Assembly (NCBI GenBank): GCA_027596075.1
Contig: JADGJC010000138.1
Coordinates: 7,733-71,732 of the forward strand
Reading direction: 5' to 3'
Origin: Rhizophlyctis rosea
Lineage: Eukaryota > Chytridiomycota > Chytridiomycetes > Rhizophlyctidales > Rhizophlyctidaceae
Length of the DNA: 64,000 bases
Shown here: positions 34,643 to 46,739 of the stretch, one piece after another
Layout of the letters: each line of letters starts with the position of its first letter
Position numbering within the stretch: position 1 is the first letter of the stretch
Program-made: the position numbers and the translations under genes
The notes under the pieces: model-generated
Told to the model about the DNA's origin: nothing
The model's input: only the letters and a program-made list of their open reading frames with translations
Database searches by the model: none

Positions 34643-37255
34643 CTACACCAACGATCCACCAACAACCCTAGGTTGACTCTCCTGAGCATAAACACTGCCA
34701 CTCCCACCCCTAACCTCACTCTCCCTACCATCTAATGATCCGATCTCCCGACCCGTCATGACTCTCGGACTGGACCTCGTAGATTTTCCAAGCCACGGCC
34801 CAACCGAAACTCTACTCCTAGCGCTCCTATACAGCCCCATCTCGTGCCTGAAACTATGCTGTGGCTCTCTAACAAGATTCTCTAAACTGCTAAGAGGCTT
34901 CTTGTATTTCGTCGATTGAATGATAAGTTCCTCTTTGGGGCGATGGATCTTGATAGGTGTGGAGAACGCCGGCGGCTTACGGTCACCTTCTTCTTCCGGA
35001 TGTCGTCCCTTATGTCTATCTCTTTCCCTCAACATTCTCGCCCTTCTAGCCCTCTGCTGCAACTCCTTGTACTCCGCTGCCGACCACCATGTTTGGACCT
35101 TGGCAAAGACTTTGGGTCTACGTGCAATGTCTTCGTCCGATAGGTAATCTGTTGCGGCATGTGAGGAGATGGTTTCTGAAGATTGGTGGAAGGGATCTGA
35201 GAGGTAGTTTTCTGAATAGGAGGCATTGGAGATGGAGTCGGCGGAGTCGAGGTCGGAATCTCTGGGGGCTTCAGAGTCTGGTGGTGGGTCGTTTTCGTCT
35301 TCTGGGATCAGATTGAGGTCTGAGAGGAAGGGGAGGACGAGGATGGGTTGGGATGATGGTGGGTTTGTAGGTGCAAGTGTTAAGGATGGTGCGGAGATAG
35401 GTGTGGTGGAAGCATCTGGTGAAGAGGGTTTGCGTATGATGTCCTCTGGTATCATTAGGGCATGTTTCAGCAGAGCTTTCGGAATTCTCATTCTATGTCT
35501 TCTAAATGCTGCCGCAATCGCTTCACACTCCATTTGGCGACGTTGCTGTTCTGTCATGATTTGCCCAGCCAGCTGAGGTTGGGTGGAAGTTTTGGGGGTG
35601 CGCGGTGCAGGGATTGGAGGACGATGTTGGGATCCACTGCCGTCGCGTCCGGTTGATCGGTAGGATAGGCGGTGAGAGGGTACTGTGTTTGAGGTGTTAT
35701 TGGAAAGGCGTTGTGGTGTGATGTGTGGCGTGTAATGGTGAGTGATTGACGGTATTTGCATCTGCAGCTGGTTTTGAATCAGCGATTCAATGTCATCTAA
35801 CATTGCCTGAACATTGCCCGTGGTGTTAACAATGGCGGTGTGGGGCACTATGTGACCATCGGTATATGGCCTAGCCCAGGCTGCTGAGAGTGGAAAGTGT
35901 TCTGAAGGCTTTGTGGGAGCCGTGCGCGCTTGCTTCACGGATGAGGATGGTTTCCCGTGGACCAGCCCATATGTTGATGCTGGCAAACTGAAATCGCTAT
36001 ATTGTGGTAGTAAATGATGGGAGTTGCCTCGTGATGTTGGCGCAGGCGTTGGCGGCACATGTATTACCTTGACAACGGATAGAGGGCGTGGATATGGATC
36101 AGGGTCGCTCAGGCCATAGTGACCTTCGAGTGGGTAGGTTTTTGTTGGGACTGTTTGTGATGGTGCAACTGACATATCTTTGCCGTTGGCCGCCATACCC
36201 ATCGGATGTCCATTCTCAAAAGGTCTCACGTTTTCAGCAGTGACCGCTAGATTCTCCATTGCAGTAGTGCGCCGAGATGCAATGCGGGAGCCTGTAGCAC
36301 TGACTTCCTCAAATATTTGCGATCTGATTGTTGTTGGTACGAGAGAAGATCTTCGTCTGGCACCTAACTGCTGCCCCTTGAACATTGTATCCCGTGGTTT
36401 GGATGTCGTCAACAGCATCCCAGAGGTGGCAGCTTGCTCTACCTCAATAACACCGGATCCTGACATTGACAGGTCGCCGGGAAAGTTGAAAAAAGTATTC
36501 ATTGGCACGGTTCCGGATGGGGGTGTTTGTTGACGAGAGGACGGACCACCGAAGGATTCAGAGCTGAAGCGAACCATCTTTTCTGGTGTGGTCAAGCGGG
36601 ATGGCATGCGTTGCGATCCAGACGTCAATTGGGCCCCCGCGTCTCTAATGTCCAGGGTGTTCCACAGACTTGGTCGCGTAGGAGTTACCGTGCTGCTGGC
36701 TTCGTTTCGCTGCCCACTACTGCTGTCCTCTCCACTCCTGCACTTTTTCTCCGGTGTTACGACATTACTTCTCGCACCAACACTGCCCCTCCCAGCAACA
36801 CTTCCTCTCCCTGCAAAACTCCCACGGCGGCTTATTGCGAGCATGATAGCCGTATCCGGCCTGCTTGCGTCACTCCACCGCATTGGTCCCAAATTCAAAA
36901 TGCGCAACTTCTTCCTATGTCTCCCCCCACGCGACTTCATAGCAGGGGATGATGGCGAGCTCACTGATGCGTCATCATAGTCTGTTGCGGTCGAAGTTGG
37001 GGAGCATCTGATGCCAATTTGCGATTTGCATTCCTTCGGGCGGGAGAAGTTGGCATAAAGTATGCGGGTCGGTACATTTTCTGGATGGCGACGAAGTTCG
37101 TCTTGAAAGGCGACGCGACGGGCATGGGATGCGTAGAGATTTGGAAGGCGGAATTGACGCTCTGGAGATTCTGTAACGGGGGTTGGCGTTTGACGTTGGA
37201 GAATATGATAGATATTGCAATAATTGAAATTAGTTTTATTACCTATCTCCATCAT
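34643..37255 (-). CDS. Large disordered protein, unrecognised
   Basis: An almost uninterrupted 870-codon frame. The start ATGATGGAGATAG is probably followed by a short intron (donor GTAATA, acceptor TTACAG) joining MMEI to ESPERQFRLP; read through, the sequence is AT-rich and unlike the rest. The body is Ser/Pro/Thr-rich with SRRGSFAGRGSVAGRGSVGA and several SRLTTPEK-type phospho-site-like motifs. The most structured part is near the C-terminus: RHRMRIPKALLKHALMIPED, then FAKVQTWWSAAEYKELQQRA with a basic helix (RRARMLRERDRHKGRH). No known domain. It may be a regulatory or cytoskeletal scaffold, but this is a guess. Confidence 0.7.
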   Translation of the reverse strand: MMEIGNKTNFNYCNIYHILQRQTPTPVTESPERQFRLPNLYASHARRVAFQDELRRHPENVPTRILYANFSRPKECKSQIGIRCSPTSTATDYDDASVSSPSSPAMKSRGGRHRKKLRILNLGPMRWSDASRPDTAIMLAISRRGSFAGRGSVAGRGSVGARSNVVTPEKKCRSGEDSSSGQRNEASSTVTPTRPSLWNTLDIRDAGAQLTSGSQRMPSRLTTPEKMVRFSSESFGGPSSRQQTPPSGTVPMNTFFNFPGDLSMSGSGVIEVEQAATSGMLLTTSKPRDTMFKGQQLGARRRSSLVPTTIRSQIFEEVSATGSRIASRRTTAMENLAVTAENVRPFENGHPMGMAANGKDMSVAPSQTVPTKTYPLEGHYGLSDPDPYPRPLSVVKVIHVPPTPAPTSRGNSHHLLPQYSDFSLPASTYGLVHGKPSSSVKQARTAPTKPSEHFPLSAAWARPYTDGHIVPHTAIVNTTGNVQAMLDDIESLIQNQLQMQIPSITHHYTPHITPQRLSNNTSNTVPSHRLSYRSTGRDGSGSQHRPPIPAPRTPKTSTQPQLAGQIMTEQQRRQMECEAIAAAFRRHRMRIPKALLKHALMIPEDIIRKPSSPDASTTPISAPSLTLAPTNPPSSQPILVLPFLSDLNLIPEDENDPPPDSEAPRDSDLDSADSISNASYSENYLSDPFHQSSETISSHAATDYLSDEDIARRPKVFAKVQTWWSAAEYKELQQRARRARMLRERDRHKGRHPEEEGDRKPPAFSTPIKIHRPKEELIIQSTKYKKPLSSLENLVREPQHSFRHEMGLYRSARSRVSVGPWLGKSTRSSPRVMTGREIGSLDGRESEVRGGSGSVYAQESQPRVVGGSLV

Positions 37256-37808
37256 TACTGCAATATCTCGTGTTCAGCGAGAGCTTTCTCGTATCTATCC
37301 TTCTTGCATCTCGCTTACTGACCGTTTTCCGTTTCAGCGCAGGCAATCGGCTGCCCTTGCTGGGCCCTGCAGGACGCCAATGAGTTAAGCACACCAATTG
37401 AGGCATCCACATAATGAAGGATTGACATTATGTTATATCACTTCTCATATACCTTGATCTTTCAACAGGTTCGTTTCCGCTCGACTATTGAATCAAAAGA
37501 CCATGCACACCTGCTTGTAAGAGAGAAATCCTTTGGAAGGATGTTGGATCCATTCAGGGTTCTCATTCAGGGTGCAGTGCCATCGTAAGCCACATTTGCC
37601 ATGTCCGAAAGTCCGAAGTATATGACACGCCTCCCTCACATTTTCCCATTCCCCATCATGCAAACCCCTTGAACTGGAACTGAATTGCTGACATTGTCCT
37701 TGTGCACTTTTGACCATCTTGAATTGACAGCATACTCAACTCGGTCCAACTGAAGTTTAATTGGAAACCCAAGGCGTCAGGAATCTGCATAGTCGTCTTA
37801 CTGATTCA
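37256..37808. other. Divergent promoter region
   Basis: About 550 bp between the disordered protein (-) and the PIF1-type helicase (+). Nothing recognised. Confidence 0.4.
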
Positions 37809-39598
37809 ATGCTAGCGCGTTGCAGAATACCTTGGCTTGTCAAATCTTGCCAGCGATCTTACTCCACCTCCTCCCCCGCTTCCCCTACCTCATTATGCGT
37901 ATGGTCCGCACCAACTGTCAAGGAATTACCAATCGAGCAACCCGTAACGTCCTTGCGGCTTTCTGCCGAGCAACAAGCCCTATTTGATCTTCTGTGGTCG
38001 GGTAAAAATGTGTTCTTCACGGGTGTGTGCTTCCTGCATTTCTCTGTGTGTTAGGGCAACTGATAACAGAAACCTCTTCCAGGCCAGGCAGGCACAGGAA
38101 AAAGCGAGGTCTTGCGCCAATTCATTGCCGCGGCCAAGAAGGAGAATTTGAATGTTCAAGTCGTTGCTCCTACTGGTATCGCTGCCTCCCTTGTGAGTTT
38201 TCTGATCAGATAGCTTCTCTTAGCAAGTATCCGTCCAATTGACGCCGGGCAGTAGATCAAAGGCCAAACGCTCCACTCATTCGCCGGATTTTGGGGTGGC
38301 ATTAAAAACAAAAAGATGAGCACCATCGCCAAATCCATTTGTCTGAATGACCGAAAACGAGAAGCCTATCTGAATACCGACATCCTCGTCATCGACGAAA
38401 TGTCCATGATGGACCCGAGACTATTTACACTGCTCGAACGCACGGCTAGTTTCATCCGGACCGGGGGGAAAAAGCGAGCACATGCACCATTTGGAGCCAT
38501 GCAAATCATTGCTGCGGGGGATTTCCATCAACTTCCTCCCGTATATGATGCCAACAGCGTTGAGGAGTGGAAGAAGGAAAATGAAGAGGAGGGGGAGATG
38601 CCGGACGATATGTTTGCGTTTGATTCTGATGCTTGGAAGCGGTTGGAGGGGTGGACCAAATGGCCAATGGAGTTGGTGGAGCTGCAGGAAGTACATCGGC
38701 AACGGGAAGCGGAGTTCATTAGATTGTTAGGGGAGGTACGCCAGGGGTCATCATTTCTAACGAAGGAGTCCAGAGAGATCATACGCGATTGCATGCTGCA
38801 TTCGCTGCCGGAGGATAGCATCAAGGTTCCGTGATGAAAAAAAATCGATCTCGATCTATCATACATAACTGACATGTTTCTATCCAGCCAACCATGCTTT
38901 GCTCCCATCGGATCGACGCAGATGAACGCAACGGATTCGAGTTGAGATCTCTCCCGGGCATGCACCGCACCTTCGAAGCCAGGGACCTGTATGATGCATC
39001 TGAATTCGGAGGTATCATCAGCTACTACCAACGACCGCAAGCGATACTGGACGATATGTTCAATAGTATGCAAGCACCTCTCCGCATCTCGCTCAAACTC
39101 GGCGCCCAGGTCATTCTCCTGAGGAATATGGATGTTACGGGAGGTCTTGTGAACGGGTCGCGCGGGGTGGTGGTGGGATTCCATCGGACATGGGACCACT
39201 TGGTACAGGAAGAGCTGGACTTACCGGTGGTGCGCTTTACTGGCGGGCAGGAGTTAGTGGTCGGGTATACCTTGTTTGAAACCGAGTTGAACGATAGGGT
39301 AAAGCTCATAAGACAGCAGCTGCCGTTGCGCTTGGGGTGGGCTCTGACGATACATAAAGCTCAGGGGATGTCCTTGGATCGGGCCGAGATTCATATTCGG
39401 TCGGGATTTGCGAGTGGGATGGCGTATACCGCGTTGAGTAGGGCCAGAAGTTTGGGCGGGTTGAGGATCTCGGAGTGGGATGAGGGTGGAGTGTTTGTTA
39501 GTCCGCGAGTGGTAGATTTTCATAAAAACACCAACTGGGGTATATATAGTGGTTTTGTAGAGGAAGTAGATGAAAAGAGTCCCTACGGAAATTCCTAG
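37809..39598 (+). CDS. PIF1-family DNA helicase, likely mitochondrial
   Basis: The first ATG in frame gives MLARCRIPWLVKSCQRSYST, a basic, Ser-rich N-terminus like a mitochondrial presequence. The helicase core follows: LSAEQQALFDLLWSGKNVFF, Walker A GQAGTGKS (formed across an intron ending near 38082), NVQVVAPTGIAASL, Walker B LVIDEMSMMD, GDFHQLPPVYD, LVELQEVHRQ, LKLGAQVILLRN, LGWALTIHKAQGMSLDRAEI and YTALSRARSLGGLRI. These are PIF1 superfamily 1B motifs I-VI, with GAQVILLRN marking the PIF1/RRM3 group. The enzymes unwind DNA 5' to 3' and remove G-quadruplexes and stalled structures in mitochondria and nucleus. It ends with EKSPYGNS. Size (about 560 aa) fits a compact PIF1. Confidence 0.9.
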
Positions 39599-39757
39599 AG
39601 TTGATATATTTATTTGCGGGTTCCGTATGGCTACAAAAGTAGAAGGCCCGTTTGCGAGTTTCTCTTATTAGTCTACAAATGCTACTGATTATTCCCTACT
39701 TCACCAAAACTGCCTTCTCACGCTAACCCCGACTAAAGTGTACAGATTCGCTACAGA

Positions 39758-40824
39758 CTAACTTATGATGCAGCCATCACCTGACTCCTAGATTCAGGAA
39801 TCAGTAATCGTTCCACGAGAAACACTTAAACCTCACAATTGTTACCTGTGTCTGATTCTTTCCTCTCTGCTTTTCTTCTTCCTCCATAGATCTCTGCAAA
39901 GCCAATGCCAGCTGTTCATCCTCAGTCATGCCCTGTTAATGGTGATTTGATCATGAGGTTCTCATAGAATGGACTATTTGCACAGGATAGTCATACCTCA
40001 ATAGAAGGGTCCTGGTGCATTTGATTTCGAAGCATAGGAGGGGTTGCGGCCTTTGTTCCGCGCGTCCCTTGCGCTTGTAATCGCCGTTCGGCGGCAGCGG
40101 CAGCGGCAGAGCCCGTTGCAGTCCGCGCTTGGGTGTGGGGACTCGCTCTATTTGGTGCGGTCGCTGGGGGTTTGCTTCCGGATCCTTTTGACGAATTATT
40201 CGACTTCGCGCTATTGGGTGTTCCACTTCGTGATGGGGCTGGGCTGGAGGGCTTTGAGAGTGAGGGGCACTCATGATCGGCTTCTAGTCGATGTCGTATA
40301 CAAAATGATCGTAGGCATTTTGGGCAAAGGATGGGGACAAGTTCTTTCTTCTCACACTTTTTGTAGCTGCAGGCGTTGGAGTATGCTTTTCCAGTCGTGG
40401 ACTTTCCAGGGTCGGGGCAGCCGGCGGATATATGTTGCTCTACAGTGATGTTAGGGTCAGCTCCTCGTTTTACAGATACCACTCTGTTGCAGACGGGACA
40501 GCTGATGGCTCGGGCGTCGAGGTCGTACGGCAGGTTCGGACATTTGTGACCGGTTTCAGAGTCTGAAGTTTGCGGTTGCGGTTTGTAGTGGTCCTGGCTG
40601 AATTGCTGTCAAACTACGTGTAAACGGGTAGTAGGTTGAAAGCCAGCTTACCAGAACTGCTTCTTACAGTACTGACAGTCATATGGTAGAAAATCTGTCA
40701 TGTAGTACAGGGGAGTGAGTTAGCATATTAATATAGTGGTAAGAGCACGAAAGGCAAACTCCCTCTGACCTAACCGATTGCAAGAAGGTTGGTTACAGTG
40801 GGTACCCAGATTTGGCAACTCCAT
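39758..40824 (-). CDS. AN1/UIM zinc-finger protein (ZFAND2-type) with CaaX end
   Basis: Starts MELPNLGTHCNQPSCNR, then FLPYDCQYCKKQF: the first AN1 finger. HKCPNLPYDLDARAISCPVC is followed by the second AN1 finger (GKAYSNACSYKKCEKKELVP, CPKCLRSFCIRHRLEADHEC). A Ser/Pro/Ala-rich linker leads to a ubiquitin-interacting motif (MTEDEQLALALQRSMEEEEK). The last exon (39758-39787, after a TACTGAT-like branch site and CTAG acceptor) gives ESGDGCIIS and a stop: a C-terminal CaaX box. In animals ZFAND2B (AIRAPL) has this same AN1-AN1-UIM-CaaX order and links the proteasome and Cdc48 to ER membranes during stress. If the last intron is not removed, the frame instead ends VTIVRFKCFSWNDY, without the box. 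Confidence 0.82.
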
Positions 40825-42043
40825 TGGACTAACTTTATGTTTGTAAACGAGAGATATGCCAAGACAAGTCAGGGCGGTGCGTCGTGTGGCAACTTCCTGA
40901 GTGACGTGAAGGAGTTCTAATATATCGGTTGGTGCCTAGCAGGTAGTCTATGCAAGAGAGAAAAGGCTGAGAAAATGGCAAGAAAGTGGAGAACAAAATG
41001 GTGGTTGAAAATCAATTTCTGACTTTCAAGTCTTGGGTGCCGTGGCCGTGTGCTGTCACTGCTGTGCCCTGTCATCCGCAAAACGCCACTTAGGAGCAAA
41101 TACTGCCATCCGGCTACATTGGTTGGGTAGTGGTTGGGCTACCAACCTGTCATAAACCCTATGCACGTTGGATTGAGCAACCGTTGGTTATACCGATATC
41201 GGGTAGACTCAAATGGCCCGAACTGATGCCCCTTGACTACCCACAGTACCGCTCAATGTGCACCCAACCACATGGCAAAAAATAAAGGAAAAGCACCATC
41301 TCGTTGTTGGTATGTAATACTTGTAATGCCATGCGTAGCATTTTTTTGTGTTTGGAATCTGCGGGGTTCGAACCAAGGAGATCGTATTCAAATTGTTAAA
41401 TCACCTACCACTCAGCCACACAAGCGCGTTTGGATTGTTGCAAGTTCACCTCGCGTCACCTATGATCTTATAAGCCACCCCAACTGTCGTCCAATTGGCT
41501 GCATTATGGTGGGACAGTCACAAAGCCCTCCGAGAGGGTGGCACAGGAGCGAACCATATTGGTTGCCTCATCGGGACCCAATCTGAGGCCACCTGGACTT
41601 GCCCAAACCGTTGGTCAATCCTGGGTGGACTCATTTTAGCTGCCGTATCGGCGCACTTTGGAAGCGAACCCCTGTGCCACCAACTGGTGACTTCGCCACC
41701 ACCTAACGCCCAAGGGGCAGAAGAATGTTTCATGGATGCCGTCCCCTGTGATCTCGCCAGGGCACAGCAGCCGAATGTTCGGACTCTGTGACACGTGCAT
41801 TTGCGTCACCAAAAATGTGGGAATCGGGATTGACTTGGGTCTGACTTGGCACTGCCCTGGCAAGGGCCCATGCAGGCAGTCCGTCCATCTGCCTAAAACT
41901 TTCCACGAACAGCTCGAACAGCCTCAACCCATCCTCAACTTTCCAACTTGTTACGTGTGTCAAATCTATTTACATAAAACCATACATACAAAAGATAGAA
42001 GCCGACATATTTGTAGAAGGAATATTGCTTGTTGCGTTCAACA
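40825..42043. other. Long divergent intergenic stretch
   Basis: 1.2 kb between the AN1 gene (-) and the Bro1 gene (+). Only short ORFs. It holds a degenerate tRNA-like stretch on the minus strand (A-box-like 41408-41418, B-box-like GGTTCGAACC 41365-41374, no terminator) and an 11-bp inverted pair, GGTGGCACAGG (41537-41547) and CCTGTGCCACC (41671-41681). No gene recognised. Confidence 0.45.
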
Positions 42044-45000
42044 ATGGCTACCACAAATATGCTAGCGCTGGACTTCAAAAGGACGGAACGGTTATCTCTG
42101 GCGCCTCCAATACGGGCATACATCCAGACCGCATACGCGGAGGACCCTGACGTGTATATTGACGACTTCCGAACCCTGGAGTCCATCCGAGGAGATATTG
42201 TGGTCCCAGATGTGCACCAAGCAACGGCCACAAAGCTGTTAAAGTAAGAAGGATCGCAGCGTAAAGGTTTTGAAGGGCATAACTTTGAAGTCCCAATTAC
42301 AAACAGATATTATGGACAACTACAATATCTTGGAGCAAAGTTTCCCATTGATGAAAACCATGTAAGTACAGGTACTATTGCTCCAGTTGTAGGAACGCTT
42401 AGCTGAAAACGCGTCAACAGATAAAAATATGTTTTTCGTGGTACCAAGTGTTGGGAAAGGATACCCGGAAGTCAGGTATGTGTCCAAACATCAGGAACAT
42501 CTATAAAATTTGGATCATGACATATCTCGACAACCTTTCTGCCAGTCTCCAGCTTCAGCCTCAACTTCGAAAAGGCATGCGTTCTATTCAACATTGGGGT
42601 TCTATACAGTCAATTGGGCATACAGCAGCCGCGTTCGACAGTTGAGGGAATCAAGAAAGCTGCACAATACTTCCAGGTATGGAGTGTTATGCTTGCGTCT
42701 GTCAGACCATCACGAGGAACCCCTCATCGACGAGTTCATCATTCAGCAATCGGCAGGAGTTTACAAAATGCTTCAGGACAGTCTGCCTGAGTGGAATGTA
42801 CCCCAAATTGGTGATCTCCAAGCAACCACTTTGGAGACGTTGACTAGCTTGATGCTTGCGCAGGCACAGGAATGCTTTTGGCATAAAGCGGTTGTGGGTA
42901 AGAGCGAAAGCCGTAGTGGACAAATATACGCCTACTTCCTGACAGTTGAATATGTGCAGACAAAATGAAGGATGGGATTGTTGCCAAACTGGCCATGCAA
43001 GCCGCAGATTTTTACGAGTCGGCGAACGAAACTGCGACGGCAGCAGGTGTCTTCGACAAGGTGAGGACTGGTGGTTTCCATCTTCACGGGTACCAAACAT
43101 GCTCATGGTTGTTCTCAGGCATGGACCACTCAACTGCAAGTGAAGAAATATCACTTCATTGCTGCGGCGCAATATCGGAAATCCGTGGAAAGCCAGAATG
43201 CGGGGAAATATGGGGAAGAGATTGCGAGATTGCAGATAGCTCAAAGTCATGTCATGAAAGCGATGGACTCGACACTCTTCAAGCATGCTTCGTCGTATGT
43301 GCAAGGGGATCTAAAAGTACGTCTCTTGCATCATTGGCTGCGTACCCCACGTATTACAGAACTTATTGGGTCATCAGAACTTGCAGGGTATGATTGCCAC
43401 CGAGTTACAGCGAGCGGTGAAGGACAACGACATTGTTTGTAAGTACATGAACAAGGTCTAACTGTCATATTCGGATCTGATTTTTCGTTCCAGATATGGA
43501 GATTGTGCCCCGAGCGGAGACGCTTACTCCCGTTGGAAGCGCCAAAATGGTGCAAGCAACACCTCTCCCGGCGTTGTCGGAAATGGCCGACGTCGTCGGC
43601 ACACCTCTCTTTTCGCGCTTGGTACCGTTTGCAGTTCACCAAGCTGCATCCGTATATACCAGCAAACGAGACAACCTCACCAAGTCAGAAATCAGCAAAC
43701 TGGAGGAAGCTACGGGTGTTTGTCATAGGTATGTGTTTCCTGTTCATACTTCAAAGAACAAAATACAAATGATGCGGAAACATCCAGCACGCTCGCATCT
43801 ATGAACCTTCCATCTGCCATCGAAGCGCTTGAACAACCGATCGGTCTGCCTCCAGCACTATTGCAGCGCTCACAGGAAGTCCGCAATCAGGGTGGCGCCC
43901 ATGGTTTGAACGACCAATGGCAGACCGTCGTAGGCCTATCACAGAAGGACACCGAGATTTTGGACGAAGCTGTGCAAATCCTGGATGAGGAGGACAAAGA
44001 GGACACAGAATTGCGGACCCGGTTCCAGGAGCGGTGGACGAGGACGGCATCGAAGGATCTTACAAACAATCTCAGGGAGAGCGTGAGGTTATTCAGAGAT
44101 AAGCTGAATGCGGCGAAAAAGGCGGATCAAGTCGTCAGGGGCAAGATTGATACACATTTGCACTTCATCGAATCTTTGAGTCTGACCAAGGTGAGCCAGG
44201 ATAGGGATGAATGCAAAGTGTTGCATATGTTGATCTTGAAATGCAGGAGGAGCTAGAAGCATCAATTCCCTCGAGCACCGCATCTTCTACCTTGGCTCTG
44301 AAAGACCCCAATGTAAAGGAGTTGAAAACCTTGTTGCAACAACTTCAAGAGATCATCAAGAAACGTCAACCGTTGATCGATGAGTTGAAGAAGACATCCA
44401 CGACAGATGATATCGGTCGGTGACATAATCAGAAGTGTCCCGAAGTTCCTCGCTCACGAGTCCTCGATTTGCAGAGACGAAGCTTGCAGAGCTTTCAATC
44501 GGAGGCGGCGAGATCAATGAAGAGGTTGTCTATGCCGATCAAATGAAGAAGTATGATCCTTATGTCATGGCCATCCATGAGTCTGTGTCGCAGCAGGAGA
44601 ATTTGTTGAACGGTATTCGGGTATGTGTCTGCCTACATACCTTTGGAGGAGAATTCTGCCTCACTTTGAGCATTCTACAGGCGGCGAACGCGAAATTTGT
44701 GGAATCCAAGCAAACCAATGAAATGATCCGGCAGAGAGAGCAAGCTCTGCAAAATCTGGATAACGCTTACAAGACTTTTAAGGAAATCAATACCAATTTG
44801 CAGGAAGGCGTAAAGGTGGGTTCAAGCGCTGACGAGGAGTCAGATTGTTTGCCAAATACTCATGGATAATTTATGACCAGTTTTATACCGACTTCCAAAA
44901 CGTCTTGACCAAATTCCGAGACAACTGCAAAGACTACGCGTTCTCGCGCAGCATTGATAAGAAGGACTGTTTGGCGCAACTACAGCAAAGCATCACGAAC

Positions 45001-45332
45001 GTGCCGCCCTTGCCGCCTCGACAGGGTTATCCGAGTGCGTCGCCGGCTGCTGGGCCGCAACCCGGATACCCCGGTGGGATGCCGCCTCCAGGTTTGTGTG
45101 GTAATTGCTCTGCTCGATGTCATATAGACGTGCTTACCCATGATTTTTGGATTTCGCAGGAGTGTGGAACCCCAACCAACCACCGCAATTCGGACCGGCG
45201 GGTGGTGCGGGACCGTATGGGCCAGCGCCTCCAGGTGGATTGTTCTACAACCCGCAGCAACCGACTTCCATCCCTCCGCCGTTTACGGGGCAGCAGTCTG
45301 GCAACTACGGTTATATGCCTTATGGGGCGTGA
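42044..45332 (+). CDS. Bro1-domain protein (ALIX/Bro1/Rim20 family)
   Basis: Multi-exon gene. MATTNMLALDFKRTERLSLA opens the Bro1 domain, followed by TATKLLKYYGQLQYLGAKFP, SFSLNFEKACVLFNIGVLYS (QLGIQQPRSTVEGIKKAAQY) and LMLAQAQECFWHKAV, all signature Bro1 segments. AAQYRKSVESQNAGKYGEEI leads to the V domain (HLHFIESLSLTKEELEASIP; VKELKTLLQQLQEIIKKRQP) with long helices. The C-terminus is Pro/Gly-rich (PPLPPRQGYPSASPAAGPQP) and ends GNYGYMPYGA. Family members bind ESCRT-III Snf7 through the Bro1 domain; ALIX/Bro1 act in cargo sorting at multivesicular bodies and Rim20/PalA in ambient-pH signalling. The sequence alone does not separate these, although the P-rich tail favours Bro1/ALIX. Confidence 0.88.
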
Positions 45333-45805
45333 GTTACCGCGTGAAGAGCAAACACCCTTGCATGTGACTGCATCCGTTTCGCAAATTTGTGTATGATGTA
45401 AATTGAAATTTGATGTCATTTTCATCTGTATAATCCGAGAAGCGGGCACATTTGGAATTGATTGATGGCTGGTCATCGAATAGTTGTTATTGGTTGATGC
45501 GAGAGTTCAGATTTCGTTGGGCTGTAGAAGTGTGTAAATAACGGAAGGATCGGTTGACCACGCCTGTCGTCCAGTGGGACATTGTCCCTTGACAGGGTTC
45601 TTCGGCGCTTCCATTTTGCACATGCTCATGCTGCCCACCACACCTACCGAAAAAACAATTGCGAATTGGACTATATTACAAATAATTTAAGCAGATTCTG
45701 ACCGCAAACCGCCCTGTCACTCTCATCGAGGCCACTCGACCCCAGCCGACGCCCCCACATCCCAATTGCAAAACAATCAGTCCTCAACCGGCCTGATCAA
45801 GAAGA
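45333..45805. other. Intergenic, convergent 3' ends
   Basis: 473 bp between the stop of the Bro1 gene (+) and the stop of the dynein light chain (-). Nothing recognised. Confidence 0.45.
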
Positions 45806-46502
45806 TCATATCGTGAGGCCAAAGACGTTGACGATGACGTACATTGTTTTTGAGTCGTATTTGTAGGTTGTGCTTCCTGCATTGTTCGATGAGATGGAAT
45901 ATGAGATTAGGCATTATGGAGCCGCAACTCAAGCGAGGCCAATGATGAACAAGCTTTAAGCAGGATCATTACCGTCACTTGAGTTGTCCCAATAGCAGGA
46001 AGAAGCGGCATGAAGTCCTGCGCCGTTCTTTTGCATTATTGTGCAAGTGACTGGTAAGAGGGTGGTTAGATTTTTCGATCATAGGAGTTGGTGGGTATGG
46101 CGGAGAAAGTAGAACAGCGGGTATATGAAGGGCGCGGGGAAGAGCGGTATTGTAACTCACCAATGTATTTGAACGGCTTGTTCAGTCCCGTAAGCTTCTT
46201 CAGGCATTGTTCAACGATGTTCGAGTTCCATTGTGCGACTTTGTTGTGGTGATATGCGGCGTTTTGGATGGTGTTTTCGATTGACTGGGAGAAAGAGCGG
46301 TTGGTGAGATAGTTTGAAGGTTTAAAGGGGCGTCTACGACGAGTTTGAAGGGTACCTCTTTGACGACGTTGTCGACTTCGTCCTTCACGAACGCTTTCTA
46401 CAAGTGAGAAAAGCACAACGAGTTTGGGTTTGTGAATTCTGTAGGAAGCTCGGATGCGGCATACGTGAAACTTACCTCCTCTACTCCTTGAAAGTCCTCC
46501 AT
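45806..46502 (-). CDS. Tctex-type dynein light chain (DYNLT1-like)
   Basis: Five short exons. MEDFQGVEE (ATG at 46502, donor GTAAGT) joins [34 protein letters not shown] ([21 protein letters not shown]), [20 protein letters not shown] (WDNSSDG) and [22 protein letters not shown], with TGA at 45808-45806. It aligns along its whole length with the ~113-residue Tctex1 family (conserved HNKV..W, KPFKYIVTC and NGAGLH.ASSC.WD). The protein dimerises and sits on dynein intermediate chains of cytoplasmic, and in flagellates axonemal, dynein, and can tether cargo. It lies head-to-head with ORC1, starts 237 bp apart. The intron density is remarkable: four introns in about 115 codons. Confidence 0.93.
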
Positions 46503-46739
46503 TGTTGTATATTTCAAATTCTTATTGATGGATTCGTTGTATGGGTTCGAAAGGAAAGGAGGACGCGTTGGCAAGTGGGGGAGGGCAAGGGGTTTGGACC
46601 CGTTTGGTCGCAAGACCCATCCATGTCATATTGAGTCATCGGCTGGAATCCAGACATTCGGACGGTCAGTGCCCTTGGGTCTTTGTGTATCGCGTTTTTG
46701 CCTCCCAACTGTTCTTTCCCACACTGCCCCTCCTGCACA

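Noticed and set aside
37761..37808. Upstream extension of the PIF1 helicase
   Set aside because: It begins with TTG; the first ATG at 37809 starts a plausible mitochondrial presequence.
41365..41418. tRNA gene on the minus strand
   Set aside because: A- and B-box-like motifs exist, but the T-stem has two mismatches, no acceptor stem pairs and there is no T-run terminator.
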